From Candidatus Peregrinibacteria bacterium (lineage in GTDB: Bacteria > Patescibacteriota > Gracilibacteria > UBA1369 > LOWO2-01-FULL-3), in contig JAUUZY010000003.1 in assembly GCA_030592015.1 (NCBI GenBank), positions 1 through 64,000 of the forward strand: DNA of 64,000 nucleotides. Reading direction: 5' to 3'. This document shows positions 16,910 to 26,522 of this stretch, piece after piece (position 1 is the first letter of the stretch; each line of letters opens with the position of its first letter). Below the pieces are notes generated by a model. That model saw nothing but the letters and a program-made list of their open reading frames with translations, had not been told where the DNA came from and did not search any database. The position numbers were made by a program, and so were the translations under genes.

Positions 16910-19111
16910 ATGCATACATCAAAAACATTTAGCGTTCCGGACATGAACTGTGGTTCTTGTGTTGTTAACATAGAAAAAGATATTGGAAAGCTGGAAGGCG
17001 TGCATGAGATTTTAGTGAACTTTGCAGCAGAAAAAGCACAGATTTCCTACGATACGGAAATCTTGTCAGCAGAGGATATTATCGAGCAGATAAAGAAAAC
17101 TGGCTATACAGCTTATTTAATTGGAGAAAATGGGGCAATGAAAATGGACCATGAAGGCATGGACCACGCACAGATGGAAAGCAAGAAAGAGATTCAGAGC
17201 AAGTTATACAAAGTGATCTTTGGTGCTGTATTGAGTGTGTTTCTACTCGTTCTTTCGTTCGGGATAGATATTCCAAGTGAAGGAATGATAATGCTACTTG
17301 TTACCGCTGCAATTCTCCTCTATACGGGGCGAGAGTTTTTTGTTCGCGGTATTCCGGCATTCATTTTGAAGGGACGACCAAATATGGATACCCTGGTATC
17401 TCTGGGTGTTACAGCTGCATTTCTTTATTCGAGTTATATCGTTCTTTTCACAACTCCTCCTCATGAGGAATATTTTATGGATGCTGCGATTATCGCAACC
17501 TTTATTATGTTCGGAAGATATCTGGAGGCAAAGGCAAAGGGAAGCGCTAGTGAAGCTATAAAGAAACTATTGGAACTATCGGCAAAAGTTGCTCACAAGG
17601 TAATTGCTAAAAATAAAACGAAAGACATACCGATCGATCAAGTAGTAAAGGGCGATGAATTGATGGTAAAGCCTGGAGAAAAAATCCCTGTTGATGGAGT
17701 TATTATAGAGGGCAATGCTGTACTGGACGAGTCCATGGTGACGGGAGAAAGTATTCCTGTTGATAAGAAAGAAAAAGACAAAGTTATTGCTGCGACTGTG
17801 AACGGAAATACTTCATTCACGATGAAAGCTGAGAAGGTTGGCAAAGAAACGATGTTGGCGCAAATTATAAAACTTGTAGAGCAGGCTCAAATGAGCAAGG
17901 CTCCGATTCAGAAGCTAGTAGACAAGGTGGCAAATTACTTTGTATGGGTTGTCATATTGATAGCTATCGCCACATTCCTCGCTTGGCACTATGGAATGGA
18001 GCTGGAGGCCTCTAAGGCACTGATTTATACGGTTGCAGTTCTTATTATAGCTTGTCCATGTGCGCTTGGTCTCGCCACACCTATCTCTATAGTTGTGGGA
18101 TCCGGAAAAGGTGCCAGTATGGGGATTCTGGTAAAAAAGGCTGATAGTTTGGAAAAAATTAAGAAGATTACAACAATATGTTTCGACAAGACGGGAACCA
18201 TTACAGAAGGTCACCCGCGTGTGACTGATTTTCTTGTACTTCCTTCAGAGAAGTCAGAGCAGTCCAAGCATCTTCAATATATTGCATCCATAGAGCACAA
18301 ATCCGAGCATCCATTGGCAAAGGCCGTGCTTGACTATGCAGACGAGAAAGGGCTGGAGTATCTGAATGTTAAGGGTGTTGAAGCTGTCACAGGAAAAGGG
18401 ATATTGGGAGAAATTGATGGCGAGGAAGTAATTGTGGGAAACAGAGAATTCTTAGAATCCAAAAAGGTCACGAGATCTGCGGAACTTGATGAAAAATCCG
18501 AAAAGCTTTCAGAGGACGGAAAGACCGTATTGTTCTTCGCAATTGGAGGAAAGCAGAAAGGTCTTTTGGCATTGCAGGACAAAGAGAAGGAAAGTTCCAG
18601 ACGCGCAATTGAATTACTACAAAAAAAGGGAATAAAAACGCTAATGATGACCGGTGACAACGAAAAGGTGGCAAAAGCTATTGCGAGAGAGGTTGGAATT
18701 GATGAGGTTTTGGCAAAAGCTACGCCACAAGATAAAACGGAGAAAATAAAAGAACTGAAAGAGAAAGGCGAATTTGTAGCTATGGTGGGAGACGGCATCA
18801 ACGATGCACCTGCCTTGGCAACAGCCGATATAGGAATTGCAATGGGAACAGGCACAGACGTGGCTATAGAGTCAGGAGACATCGTTCTAGTGAAAGGTGA
18901 CCTCATGAAAGCGGTAGAAGCAATTGAACTATCACGAGCAACTCTACGCAATATTAAACAAAACCTATTTTGGGCTTTTATCTACAATTCCGTGGGAATA
19001 CCGGTAGCGGCCCTTGGCCTTCTCAATCCTATATTTTCTGCCGGAGCAATGGCCTTTTCATCAATAAGCGTAGTCCTTAATGCGTTAAGACTGAAAAGGT
19101 TTAAGGCCTAA
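16910..19111 (+). CDS. copA: P1B-type copper-exporting ATPase
   Basis: 733 residues. It pumps Cu(I) out of the cytosol using ATP. In order: an N-terminal HMA domain with the metal motif MNCGSC; a short Met/His-rich linker (KMDHEGMDHAQMES) near 77-90; the actuator motif VTGES; the transmembrane metal site CPCALG; the phosphorylation site DKTGT; the HP motif in SEHPLAKAV; and the hinge GDGINDAPALA. The last helices carry the YN and M-SS residues of the P1B-1 (copper) subgroup. Full length. No copper chaperone or CsoR is seen next to it. Its stop interlocks with the next convergent gene. Confidence 0.95.
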   Translation: MHTSKTFSVPDMNCGSCVVNIEKDIGKLEGVHEILVNFAAEKAQISYDTEILSAEDIIEQIKKTGYTAYLIGENGAMKMDHEGMDHAQMESKKEIQSKLYKVIFGAVLSVFLLVLSFGIDIPSEGMIMLLVTAAILLYTGREFFVRGIPAFILKGRPNMDTLVSLGVTAAFLYSSYIVLFTTPPHEEYFMDAAIIATFIMFGRYLEAKAKGSASEAIKKLLELSAKVAHKVIAKNKTKDIPIDQVVKGDELMVKPGEKIPVDGVIIEGNAVLDESMVTGESIPVDKKEKDKVIAATVNGNTSFTMKAEKVGKETMLAQIIKLVEQAQMSKAPIQKLVDKVANYFVWVVILIAIATFLAWHYGMELEASKALIYTVAVLIIACPCALGLATPISIVVGSGKGASMGILVKKADSLEKIKKITTICFDKTGTITEGHPRVTDFLVLPSEKSEQSKHLQYIASIEHKSEHPLAKAVLDYADEKGLEYLNVKGVEAVTGKGILGEIDGEEVIVGNREFLESKKVTRSAELDEKSEKLSEDGKTVLFFAIGGKQKGLLALQDKEKESSRRAIELLQKKGIKTLMMTGDNEKVAKAIAREVGIDEVLAKATPQDKTEKIKELKEKGEFVAMVGDGINDAPALATADIGIAMGTGTDVAIESGDIVLVKGDLMKAVEAIELSRATLRNIKQNLFWAFIYNSVGIPVAALGLLNPIFSAGAMAFSSISVVLNALRLKRFKA

Positions 19112-20694
19112 TCCTCACCACAGACCTCCAGCCATTCCTCCTCAGTCACTTCGACTAGATCAGAATAATATCCCGTATCAGGATCTTCCAAGAAATAGCC
19201 ATTGGCATCATAACCAGAGTCAATGTAATTGCAATCATCTCTGGTATATACAAAGGTCTCAGGATCAGCACCTTCTACCAGTTTTCCGTATAGATATACG
19301 CCCGTATCACTGGTCGCATAATAATTGGTGTTATCTACGTAAAAACTAAAGGTTTCAAGATTCCCCAGTCTCTCACCTTCAGAGCTATAAACATAATTTT
19401 TATCTTTATAATACCAGCTTGTACCAGCAGCTTCAGAAAAAGTCTCAGGATCAGAACCTTCAATCAATTCCCCTTTTGTATATACATTTTCTGAGTCATA
19501 GGAAAATCGTTGAAGCCATTTCATTCCATCTTCTTCCATATACACTCCAAAACTTTCAACATCTACTCCTTCCATTTCAGTATTCATATAATAAACCTTC
19601 TCCCCAACCTTGAAGTGATTCTTACCAACAAATTCAACCTCGTCATGCTCCGCATTTGGCACGGTCAAGAGAACTAAGACATCTGATAACCGGCTAGAAG
19701 CTAGATCTGCATCAGGATTGTCGAGTGCTGCACGCCATTGATTGCCCTTCCCATCAAAAAGATCACTACTCAGGAAAAGATAACTATTTTCCTCATCCAT
19801 TATATGGTCCACATATATCATCGGAAGTGGGTAATCATAATCATTGTCGATAATCTCGAGATAAATCCTTGTATCCTCAGGCACGGTCAAAGTATTCGGA
19901 TCCAGTGGAGGGATGACAACGCCCGCAAATCCAAGGTCAGAAAAGAAATACAAAACCTTGCCATCACTGGCAAATGCTTCATTGAAATACTCCAGCGGAA
20001 GCTTATCAAAATTCCCACTATACATTTCGCCATCACGTCTATTAAAGTAAGGGGAAATATATTCCCATGTACTAGGCCCTTCAGGATCCAAGATCTGCAC
20101 ATTAAAAAGATCAGTACTTCGAACTTTGACCTTCATTCTATGTAAAATTTCAGCAACCTCAGACCGTGTCATTTGATGATCCGGAGCAAGAACTGTTGGA
20201 GGAATAGCTTTTTGGATTTCCAGATCTCGAACCGCATCAAGATACCACGGGTCAGAAGGAGTCTTGGCCGGATAGTAGTACATATAATTCAGAATCTTAG
20301 CTGCCTCAACAAAATTCACCGAACGCTCAGGATGAAACAATCCGTCAGTACTATCCCCATGAACAAACTCTCCAATTTTCGCAGCACAAATAATCTCCTC
20401 AGCCCAATGTCCCTTGGTATCTTCAAAACAGTCAATATGTCCGTCCTCATAGTCACTCTCCAGATACAGCATCGCCATTTTCATAAACTCAGCCCTGCTA
20501 ACCGGCTTATCAGGCCTAAAACTACCATCTTCATAACCGATTATTATCTCCTCATTGGACAGCGCCCTTATAGAAGTCCAATAAGGATGCTCCTCCCCAA
20601 TGTCGCTGTAGCTTGGAGAATAAAGAGCCAGTGCTGTTTGCATCAACCCCAGAATCAGCAAAGCGGAAAGCAAAGATAAAAATAATTTTTTCAT
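19108..20694 (-). CDS. SLH-domain protein with C-terminal DKNYVY-type repeats
   Basis: 528 residues. A signal peptide (1-24) and three SLH repeats at about 27-195 (IGYEDGSFRPDKPVSRAEF is the clearest). The second half contains DKNYVY-type repeats in which tyrosine-rich strands alternate with GADPETF or GSDPETF turns, a pattern seen in DKNYY-family exported proteins of unknown role. I start at the ATG at 20694 because MKKLFLSLLSALLILG is a proper signal; a longer frame from 20739 is not needed. The stop shares 4 bp with that of copA. Confidence 0.8.
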   Translation of the reverse strand: MKKLFLSLLSALLILGLMQTALALYSPSYSDIGEEHPYWTSIRALSNEEIIIGYEDGSFRPDKPVSRAEFMKMAMLYLESDYEDGHIDCFEDTKGHWAEEIICAAKIGEFVHGDSTDGLFHPERSVNFVEAAKILNYMYYYPAKTPSDPWYLDAVRDLEIQKAIPPTVLAPDHQMTRSEVAEILHRMKVKVRSTDLFNVQILDPEGPSTWEYISPYFNRRDGEMYSGNFDKLPLEYFNEAFASDGKVLYFFSDLGFAGVVIPPLDPNTLTVPEDTRIYLEIIDNDYDYPLPMIYVDHIMDEENSYLFLSSDLFDGKGNQWRAALDNPDADLASSRLSDVLVLLTVPNAEHDEVEFVGKNHFKVGEKVYYMNTEMEGVDVESFGVYMEEDGMKWLQRFSYDSENVYTKGELIEGSDPETFSEAAGTSWYYKDKNYVYSSEGERLGNLETFSFYVDNTNYYATSDTGVYLYGKLVEGADPETFVYTRDDCNYIDSGYDANGYFLEDPDTGYYSDLVEVTEEEWLEVCGED

Positions 20695-20774
20695 AATATA
20701 GTTGTTATTTATCAGGAGAGAATTATAGAGCAGCACCATGAGTAAAACAAATTCTACTCAAAGAAATGGCCGTT

Positions 20775-22253
20775 TTATTTCAGGAAATCATCTGGCACAT
20801 CTTCCAGCTCAAGACTGAAATTTACCACTTGCCACATTTCATCTCTATATACAAATTTGATTGTTAATGGTTCTTCAAATCCTGCAGAATCTGTAATTGT
20901 CCCAGATACCACTCCCCAGATAGGGTCATATGAAGTTAATGCTGATCGATAGTCAAAAGAGTAACTAGTATAATCTGTTAATATTGGGAACTCTTCTAGA
21001 AATAGTATTAGCCTTTCTAAGTCTGCCACTCCTTTGAACTCATCTGATGTCATGCCATATGCTTCCTCAGTTTGATTATTTGCTAGCGCATTCATAAAAT
21101 CATCTGACACTTTTTTTGCTGCTGCTTCCCAGAGTTCAGAGAGGTCATCTCCAGGAAAAACTAAAACAGCGTAACAAAAAGGACCAGAGTCAGATATTTC
21201 GAGCTCACCATCCAGAGCACTTTCACAATTTGAAGTAGCCGCTTCCTCAGTTTCGACTACTGCATATAGTCCAAACTCTATTCCGGGAGCAGGTTGGTAT
21301 TTATAATAATATTCACCCAAACAAGTTACTTCATCTCCATAACTAATTTGGGAAGATATAGGGTCGCTAGGTATACCCTTAACATAGTAGCTACTCCCTT
21401 CAAAGTAGTCGTCCATATACGCTGCAAAGGAATTGTCGTTTATACAGCCGGAGTTTGTTAGGGAGGGAAGGCCACCATCTTCAGGGGCTAGCAGGCTGGC
21501 AACTACAATCTCCTTTTGAATTCTTATTATATCTGTGACTCTCTGCATGTCACGGTCTATTGCGTCTCTAAGGATTGTTCCAGGACCATATTGTGAACCA
21601 TAGCGCTCGATAGAATTATCTACGATGGTCTTCATTCTATAAAGCATTTCAGATGCTTCCTTTCTGCTCATATACCCTTCAGGATGAAAACGAAAATCAG
21701 TTTCATCATTTGCTGAAACTGTATGTTCAAGCCCAACTATGTTCCGAGTGATCGCTGTATAAGTAAAATTGAAATACCATTCCTCAGGGATAAGATCTAT
21801 CCAGTCCCCTTTAAAATCACTACTACGGATTTCAATGCCAAATTCGTTGATAGTCATTTTTATTGCCTCTGCCCTATTTACGCATTGCTCAGGTCTAAAC
21901 TTTCCATCCGCATACCCCACCACGGTGCCTTTTAAAGTAGCTTTTTTTACATACGGCTGATACCAGGCATCAATAGGCACGTCCGGATAATCTCCCCCCA
22001 TTGCCATGTCAGATAAGTCTTCACCGGTCACCTCAAACAGCATCTTCAGCATTTCGGCACGATTCACACAGTCATCCGGCCTGAAAGTCGTTTTTGGTGA
22101 TGCATCTCCCTGAATAACACCATTGTGATGCATCCACATTATAGAATCTTTGTAGTCCGTGCTGTGATACACGTCAGAAAAAACTTCAGCATGAACGGGA
22201 GTTGATAAAAGAATTACACCTAAAACAGTGATAATTATTGAGATTTTTTTCAT
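20775..22253 (-). CDS. SLH-domain surface protein with an NTF2-like C-terminus
   Basis: 492 residues. Signal peptide (1-22, cutting after VHA), then three SLH repeats at about 24-205, the second being VGYADGKFRPEQCVNRAEA. The last 115 residues (from about FMNALANNQTEEAYGM) resemble small lumazine- or NTF2-like domains such as DUF3887/DUF4864, which often bind small ligands; this is a weak match by eye. Its promoter is at 22282-22310. It is the fourth SLH protein in 17 kb, and the C-terminal halves of the four differ. Confidence 0.78.
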   Translation of the reverse strand: MKKISIIITVLGVILLSTPVHAEVFSDVYHSTDYKDSIMWMHHNGVIQGDASPKTTFRPDDCVNRAEMLKMLFEVTGEDLSDMAMGGDYPDVPIDAWYQPYVKKATLKGTVVGYADGKFRPEQCVNRAEAIKMTINEFGIEIRSSDFKGDWIDLIPEEWYFNFTYTAITRNIVGLEHTVSANDETDFRFHPEGYMSRKEASEMLYRMKTIVDNSIERYGSQYGPGTILRDAIDRDMQRVTDIIRIQKEIVVASLLAPEDGGLPSLTNSGCINDNSFAAYMDDYFEGSSYYVKGIPSDPISSQISYGDEVTCLGEYYYKYQPAPGIEFGLYAVVETEEAATSNCESALDGELEISDSGPFCYAVLVFPGDDLSELWEAAAKKVSDDFMNALANNQTEEAYGMTSDEFKGVADLERLILFLEEFPILTDYTSYSFDYRSALTSYDPIWGVVSGTITDSAGFEEPLTIKFVYRDEMWQVVNFSLELEDVPDDFLK

Positions 22254-22281
22254 TTTAAAGTTTGTGAAATTATTGAATTAG

Positions 22282-22310
22282 ATTTTGGCTTGTTTTGGGG
22301 GGGGTGTCAA
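22282..22310 (-). promoter_or_regulatory. Promoter for SLH protein 4, with a G8 tract in the spacer
   Basis: Minus strand TTGACA (22310-22305), 17-bp spacer, CAAAAT (22287-22282), start about 22 nt before the ATG at 22253. The spacer holds a run of eight identical bases (G on the plus strand); slippage there would change -35/-10 spacing. Confidence 0.45.
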
Positions 22311-22329
22311 GTTTTCAAAAAAACCGGAC

Positions 22330-23202
22330 TTACTCATTAATTTGTACCAGCAATGCCCTATGGTCCGATCCTAAATTTCCGCTTCGTACAAAATCCACGT
22401 CCATATTTGTGATGACATGATCAATCGGTAAAGCAAATGGCGTATTTACCATCCAGCTATAAAGATTAGTGACTACATATTTCCCAAAGCGACTTCGGAA
22501 ATATGAGGAATAGCGAGTGGCATTAAAGTCCCCAACAATTATAAATTTCCTTCCCGCCTCTTCATAATCTTCAATGATAGCAACTAATTGGTCAAAAAAT
22601 TCCACATTTTCCTTAATATTCGCTTTCCCCAAAGGACGATGTGCATGCACGGTTATCAGATCATAATCATCATAGCTTACAATGCAAAGTGGCAAATGCG
22701 TCTGCCCTTCAACCATAGATGACAATTCGTTGCTAGTATAAACAGTACAAGAACTGGCATAAGATCTATGATTTACGCTCGGTTCAAGACCAATATCCGC
22801 CAGGCTTTCAACTATAAGAGGATTCGATTCAACAAGCGCAATTGTTTTTGGAGAATATTCTTCAATTGCTTCAATAATTGGCTGCATGTCTTCATTGCTG
22901 TAGTGAGAATTCATATAAAAGATATCAACTCTTTCAACTTCCCCAGCAAATAACTGAATCGGGTGTAGTAGAAGAATATAAAGTAAAAGCATAAAAATAC
23001 CTCCAGATGATGCAAGGTACCATTTTTTCATTGCTAACAATCCAAGTGTACAAACTAGTGCCACCACAAAATATTGAAGCTGAAAATGCACTAAAAGATG
23101 TGCAAGAACAAAAAGCTTCTCAAAAATAATCGAAAACAGCGACAGCAATATTGCTACAAGCAGACCAATAAAAAAGATCCAATAAAAGAATTTACGTTTC
23201 AT
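22330..23202 (-). CDS. Membrane-anchored endonuclease/exonuclease/phosphatase-fold protein
   Basis: 290 residues. Three hydrophobic segments in the first 90 residues anchor a C-terminal EEP domain (about 95-290). Catalytic motifs: E in ALVESNP, HAHRPLG, IVGDFNATRYS, IDHVIT and GSDHRALL. Placed outside the membrane, it may act on a phosphoester such as a nucleic acid, phospholipid or sugar phosphate; the substrate cannot be told. Short anchored EEP proteins of this shape are common in bacteria but mostly uncharacterised. Confidence 0.85.
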   Translation of the reverse strand: MKRKFFYWIFFIGLLVAILLSLFSIIFEKLFVLAHLLVHFQLQYFVVALVCTLGLLAMKKWYLASSGGIFMLLLYILLLHPIQLFAGEVERVDIFYMNSHYSNEDMQPIIEAIEEYSPKTIALVESNPLIVESLADIGLEPSVNHRSYASSCTVYTSNELSSMVEGQTHLPLCIVSYDDYDLITVHAHRPLGKANIKENVEFFDQLVAIIEDYEEAGRKFIIVGDFNATRYSSYFRSRFGKYVVTNLYSWMVNTPFALPIDHVITNMDVDFVRSGNLGSDHRALLVQINE

Positions 23203-23278
23203 GTGGCAATATTAACACAGACTCCAAAACTCCAAATAAATCCCATCCCGGGACGGCGAGACCGATAAGTTACACTCA

Positions 23279-23306
23279 TTGCATAATCACAAATTTTCAT
23301 TATACT
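23279..23306 (+). promoter_or_regulatory. Promoter for the metzincin lipoprotein gene
   Basis: TTGCAT at 23279-23284, 16-bp spacer, TATACT at 23301-23306; predicted leader of about 16 nt before the ATG at 23329. Confidence 0.5.
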
Positions 23307-23328
23307 ATCACCTTCTGAAACAATATTC

Positions 23329-25152
23329 ATGAAATCTATTGAACGAAAATTAGATGCCCCCGAAGCAGCTCTCAACGAGCCCTCGCCAGAAAGCCATACT
23401 TCATCGGCTATCCAAAAAATTCGCGAATATTTCAGCGCACTTTTAAATAAAAGCCACAGCGAAGAAGCGGATCCAACAAAAGCCTTCCATCTCAATACGG
23501 CCTCTTCCTTCGCTAGCCTTTTCCGATCAAATCCTAGGCTGACAAGAGCACTAGCTCCACTCGCATTACTAGCCTTACTGGCTGGTTGCTCCAACGATTT
23601 TATAGGCAGAGACTTTTACGAAGACCAAGAAAATTGTCTAGACGAAGAATTCCGCGCCCAATTGCCGGAATTGACAGGTAAATCTGTAGCACTTACATAT
23701 CACAGAATCTCCAGTAGCGATGACTCAATAAATCCTGATGACATTTCATTGCGAAGCTTAACAAAAGGCCTTAATGAAGGATTCCAGGACTCAGGCACAA
23801 GGTTCCACATTGAAAAAGTCATAGATCTATCTGATGATTCTTTAGTACATACATTTAAAGAAGATGGCACGGAGTATAGCGATGCAGAACTTCTACAAAT
23901 AGAAGAAACATTTAGAGCCCACTTTAGGAGTACAGACGTACCAGACACTTTAGATATATATTTAATCCCAAGCAATCCAGCCCCTCTTGAATCTGGACGA
24001 TTAGCAGCCGGAGAATTCTTTTATGAATTTAATACCGAAGGAGCAGTAGCGCTTTATTATCATACATCAGCTGATAGTTCATATAGTAGTACTGTATCCT
24101 GGAAAACAATTTCTCATGAAGTACTGCACGCATTAGGTTTAAAACACACTTTTGCGGAAGGAGGAGACGGCATAGAATCAACACCATATGATCCCGGCCC
24201 AAATGTTTGTTCTGAAGTTGTAAGTATGGATAGCTGTGAAATAATGTGTTCGGATGGATCAACCCCGGATGGCAACGTGATGAGTTATTATACAGCCTGT
24301 GCTACATATATTCCATTACCAGAGCAGATAGACGTAGCCGAGTGCATGCTACAGAATCACCACCCAAACTATCTTAGAGATATTTCTGATCTTGAAAATG
24401 CGGAAGCACGACAAACAACAGTTGGCTGCGAGGGCGATGATGCAGCTCAGGAAGACAGAAATTTTGAGACTATCCAGACAGCGATTGATGATGCTTTAGA
24501 GCAGGATCAGCCTGCTGAAATCACAGTTTGCCAGGGGACATATAAAGAAAATGTAATGATAGATCCTTGGAATCAGGATTTAGTTAATCCAATTTCCATA
24601 GAAATTAAAGCAAAATTAGATGAGAATGGGACAGCTCATGATGTTGTGTTAGATGGTTTTGAAGAAGATAGTCCGGTTTTAGCTATGGGGACTGATAGAG
24701 ATGATAAGTTAACTATCACAGATATAGATATAACAGGAGGGTTTTGGGCTTGTGTGTATGGTTTTGACACAAGTATAGAATTGAACAATGTTTCGATGAC
24801 TAATTGTGGAGAAGAGGCGGTGTATTTTGACAGAGTTGGTGCAGCTTTCAATAATACCGATATCAAGGACAATCCATGGTTTTGGGAAACTGGAATGACT
24901 ATCGAAGATTCTGATTTAGTATGGAATGGAGGAAGCATTCAAAACAATCAAACCTACGTCGACGCTGACGAATTTGTAGGAGTAATTTCCATATCTAAAT
25001 GGTACGACACCGCTAAAAGCACAGTCACTTTGAAAGATATAAAATGGGAAAACAATCCTTCACCAGCCATAAGCATCGATGATGTTGGCACTTCGTACGA
25101 AGAAGGCCCAACAAGCACATTTTGCAGTACTGAGACAAATACATGTGAATAG
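23329..25152 (+). CDS. Lipoprotein with a metzincin protease domain and a beta-helix
   Basis: 607 residues. The lipobox LAGC (Cys87) follows a hydrophobic stretch, but about 65 polar residues precede that signal, which is unusual. A pappalysin-like zinc protease domain at about 105-350 has HEVLHALGLKH (HExxHxxGxxH, near 262) and a Met-turn in NVMSYY. The Cys-rich loop between them also fits the M43B type. The C-terminal 240 residues begin like a right-handed beta-helix (NFETIQTAIDDAL, then VCQGTYKENV) and carry short repeated strands. It probably acts as an anchored surface protease with a substrate- or wall-binding beta-helix. It converges on the SH3 lipoprotein gene with a 27-bp gap. Confidence 0.8.
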   Translation: MKSIERKLDAPEAALNEPSPESHTSSAIQKIREYFSALLNKSHSEEADPTKAFHLNTASSFASLFRSNPRLTRALAPLALLALLAGCSNDFIGRDFYEDQENCLDEEFRAQLPELTGKSVALTYHRISSSDDSINPDDISLRSLTKGLNEGFQDSGTRFHIEKVIDLSDDSLVHTFKEDGTEYSDAELLQIEETFRAHFRSTDVPDTLDIYLIPSNPAPLESGRLAAGEFFYEFNTEGAVALYYHTSADSSYSSTVSWKTISHEVLHALGLKHTFAEGGDGIESTPYDPGPNVCSEVVSMDSCEIMCSDGSTPDGNVMSYYTACATYIPLPEQIDVAECMLQNHHPNYLRDISDLENAEARQTTVGCEGDDAAQEDRNFETIQTAIDDALEQDQPAEITVCQGTYKENVMIDPWNQDLVNPISIEIKAKLDENGTAHDVVLDGFEEDSPVLAMGTDRDDKLTITDIDITGGFWACVYGFDTSIELNNVSMTNCGEEAVYFDRVGAAFNNTDIKDNPWFWETGMTIEDSDLVWNGGSIQNNQTYVDADEFVGVISISKWYDTAKSTVTLKDIKWENNPSPAISIDDVGTSYEEGPTSTFCSTETNTCE

Positions 25153-25179
25153 CTTATCAATGTCAATTTCAAAAAACTA

Positions 25180-26343
25180 CTATCGGATTTCATGCAAATA
25201 TCTAACAGGACCTTGATAAATACAAGACCATCCTTCCATTTTCCCCCCAGTTTTAGGGTCTTCATATCTAACCTGAGCCCATTGTCCCAGTGCATTAGCC
25301 TCCTTAGCAACAACTTCCACAGTCGTTCCATTAGGGATTCTTGTGATCACCCTACCTCTTCTGCCTGGATTCTCTCTTAATTTCAATCCTTCTTCAGATG
25401 TAGTGGAAACCTTCATTTTGGAAATCACAACTTGTTCTATCTTTTCGTCTTTATTTTTATCAAATGAATCTTGAGCTGAACTAAGAAATTTCTCATAAAC
25501 TTTACCTGTTCGAATTTCTCCACCACGAACAAAATATACATCTACATATCCGGCTTTCTCAGAAGTTCCAAGTATTTGAAAGTAACTTCCTCGATCCACT
25601 TTTGCTAAAAGGTCTCCATCATTGTGTCTAAGGTTTAATCCATCATTTTGAATAATGTCAGGATGATTATTTTTTATGCCTCTATAAACTGGTTTAGCAT
25701 TAAGAAGATCTTCAAGCCCTGCTATTATCAGCTCCAAGTCACTATTGAGATTGCTAATATCCTGTTCACTTAATTTAATCGTGTCACCATTTTCAAGTTG
25801 CTTTTCTAATGGCCAAGAGTATCCCCATAATTCAGTTTTTCTAACTCCAACAGCTAATGAAAGGTCTTCACTCTCTCCACTATTATGGTTAATATGAATT
25901 TTTTTCCCCTTATATTGGAATTTAAAGTCTAAATCTCCAGCCCCGATAAATAATTGATTCTTTAAATTTATGAATTTATAAAATTTTTGCTCAAGTAGTT
26001 TTTCTGAATCAGAAATTGGTTGTGAATCTAAATCTCCTTCTAACCATGAGGGACGTTCACCTGCCTCAGCACGTGCTTTTTTGAGAAGTAATACCATTTC
26101 TTTATTTGTCCCAGAAATAGGATCTTTTTTCTCTAAATTGTCCTCAAATACTTGTTTATCTACAGTAGGTTCAGCAATTGTCCTTGTTGGAGGTAGCGCT
26201 GTTTTTAGTTTCGTAGCACTGTCTCCCTGTATTCGCTCAATTTGTTGCCCAGGTTTTTCTGTGTCGCAAGTGCAAGCTGGACTTGCAATAGCTGTTAGAG
26301 CGGACATTAGTGCTACAGTCCTCAGATTTAATTTGTTATTCAT
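25180..26343 (-). CDS. Lipoprotein with two bacterial SH3-like domains
   Basis: 387 residues. Signal peptide with the likely lipobox ASPAC (Cys24). The N-terminal 220 residues are charged and unassigned. Two SH3b-like domains follow: one around DGLNLRHNDGDLLAKVDRGS (near 235) and a clearer one at the C-terminus, GLKLRENPGRRGRVITRIPN, with WAQVRYEDP and GW after it. SH3b domains usually bind peptidoglycan peptides, so this should be a wall-facing lipoprotein. It has its own strong promoter at 26374-26402. Confidence 0.8.
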   Translation of the reverse strand: MNNKLNLRTVALMSALTAIASPACTCDTEKPGQQIERIQGDSATKLKTALPPTRTIAEPTVDKQVFEDNLEKKDPISGTNKEMVLLLKKARAEAGERPSWLEGDLDSQPISDSEKLLEQKFYKFINLKNQLFIGAGDLDFKFQYKGKKIHINHNSGESEDLSLAVGVRKTELWGYSWPLEKQLENGDTIKLSEQDISNLNSDLELIIAGLEDLLNAKPVYRGIKNNHPDIIQNDGLNLRHNDGDLLAKVDRGSYFQILGTSEKAGYVDVYFVRGGEIRTGKVYEKFLSSAQDSFDKNKDEKIEQVVISKMKVSTTSEEGLKLRENPGRRGRVITRIPNGTTVEVVAKEANALGQWAQVRYEDPKTGGKMEGWSCIYQGPVRYLHEIR

Positions 26344-26373
26344 ATTTCAAATATTAGAAATTGACAGAAAGCT

Positions 26374-26402
26374 ATCATACCAACAAGGTCACGATATGTC
26401 AA
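26374..26402 (-). promoter_or_regulatory. Promoter for the SH3 lipoprotein gene
   Basis: Minus strand TTGACA (26402-26397), 17-bp spacer, TATGAT (26379-26374). One of the best consensus matches in the window; predicted leader of about 24 nt. Confidence 0.7.
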
Positions 26403-26466
26403 GTAAACATTTCCACACTTACGCAAGACATTTACGCTCAAGAAAGGGCAAGTCTCTCTCCGGAGG

Positions 26467-26495
26467 TTGACAAGAGTGTCAAAAGGTGGTACTCT
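26467..26495 (+). promoter_or_regulatory. Promoter for the small lipoprotein gene
   Basis: TTGACA at 26467-26472, 17-bp spacer, TACTCT at 26490-26495, giving a leader of about 21 nt before the ATG at 26523. Its position downstream of 26361 argues against a longer reading of the gene. Confidence 0.5.
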
Positions 26496-26522
26496 TGCAA
26501 GCTAATTTTTAAATCTATTATT

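Noticed and set aside
26361-26522. Longer N-terminus for the small lipoprotein.
   Set aside because: It precedes the predicted promoter and has no signal; the ATG at 26523 begins a proper lipoprotein signal.
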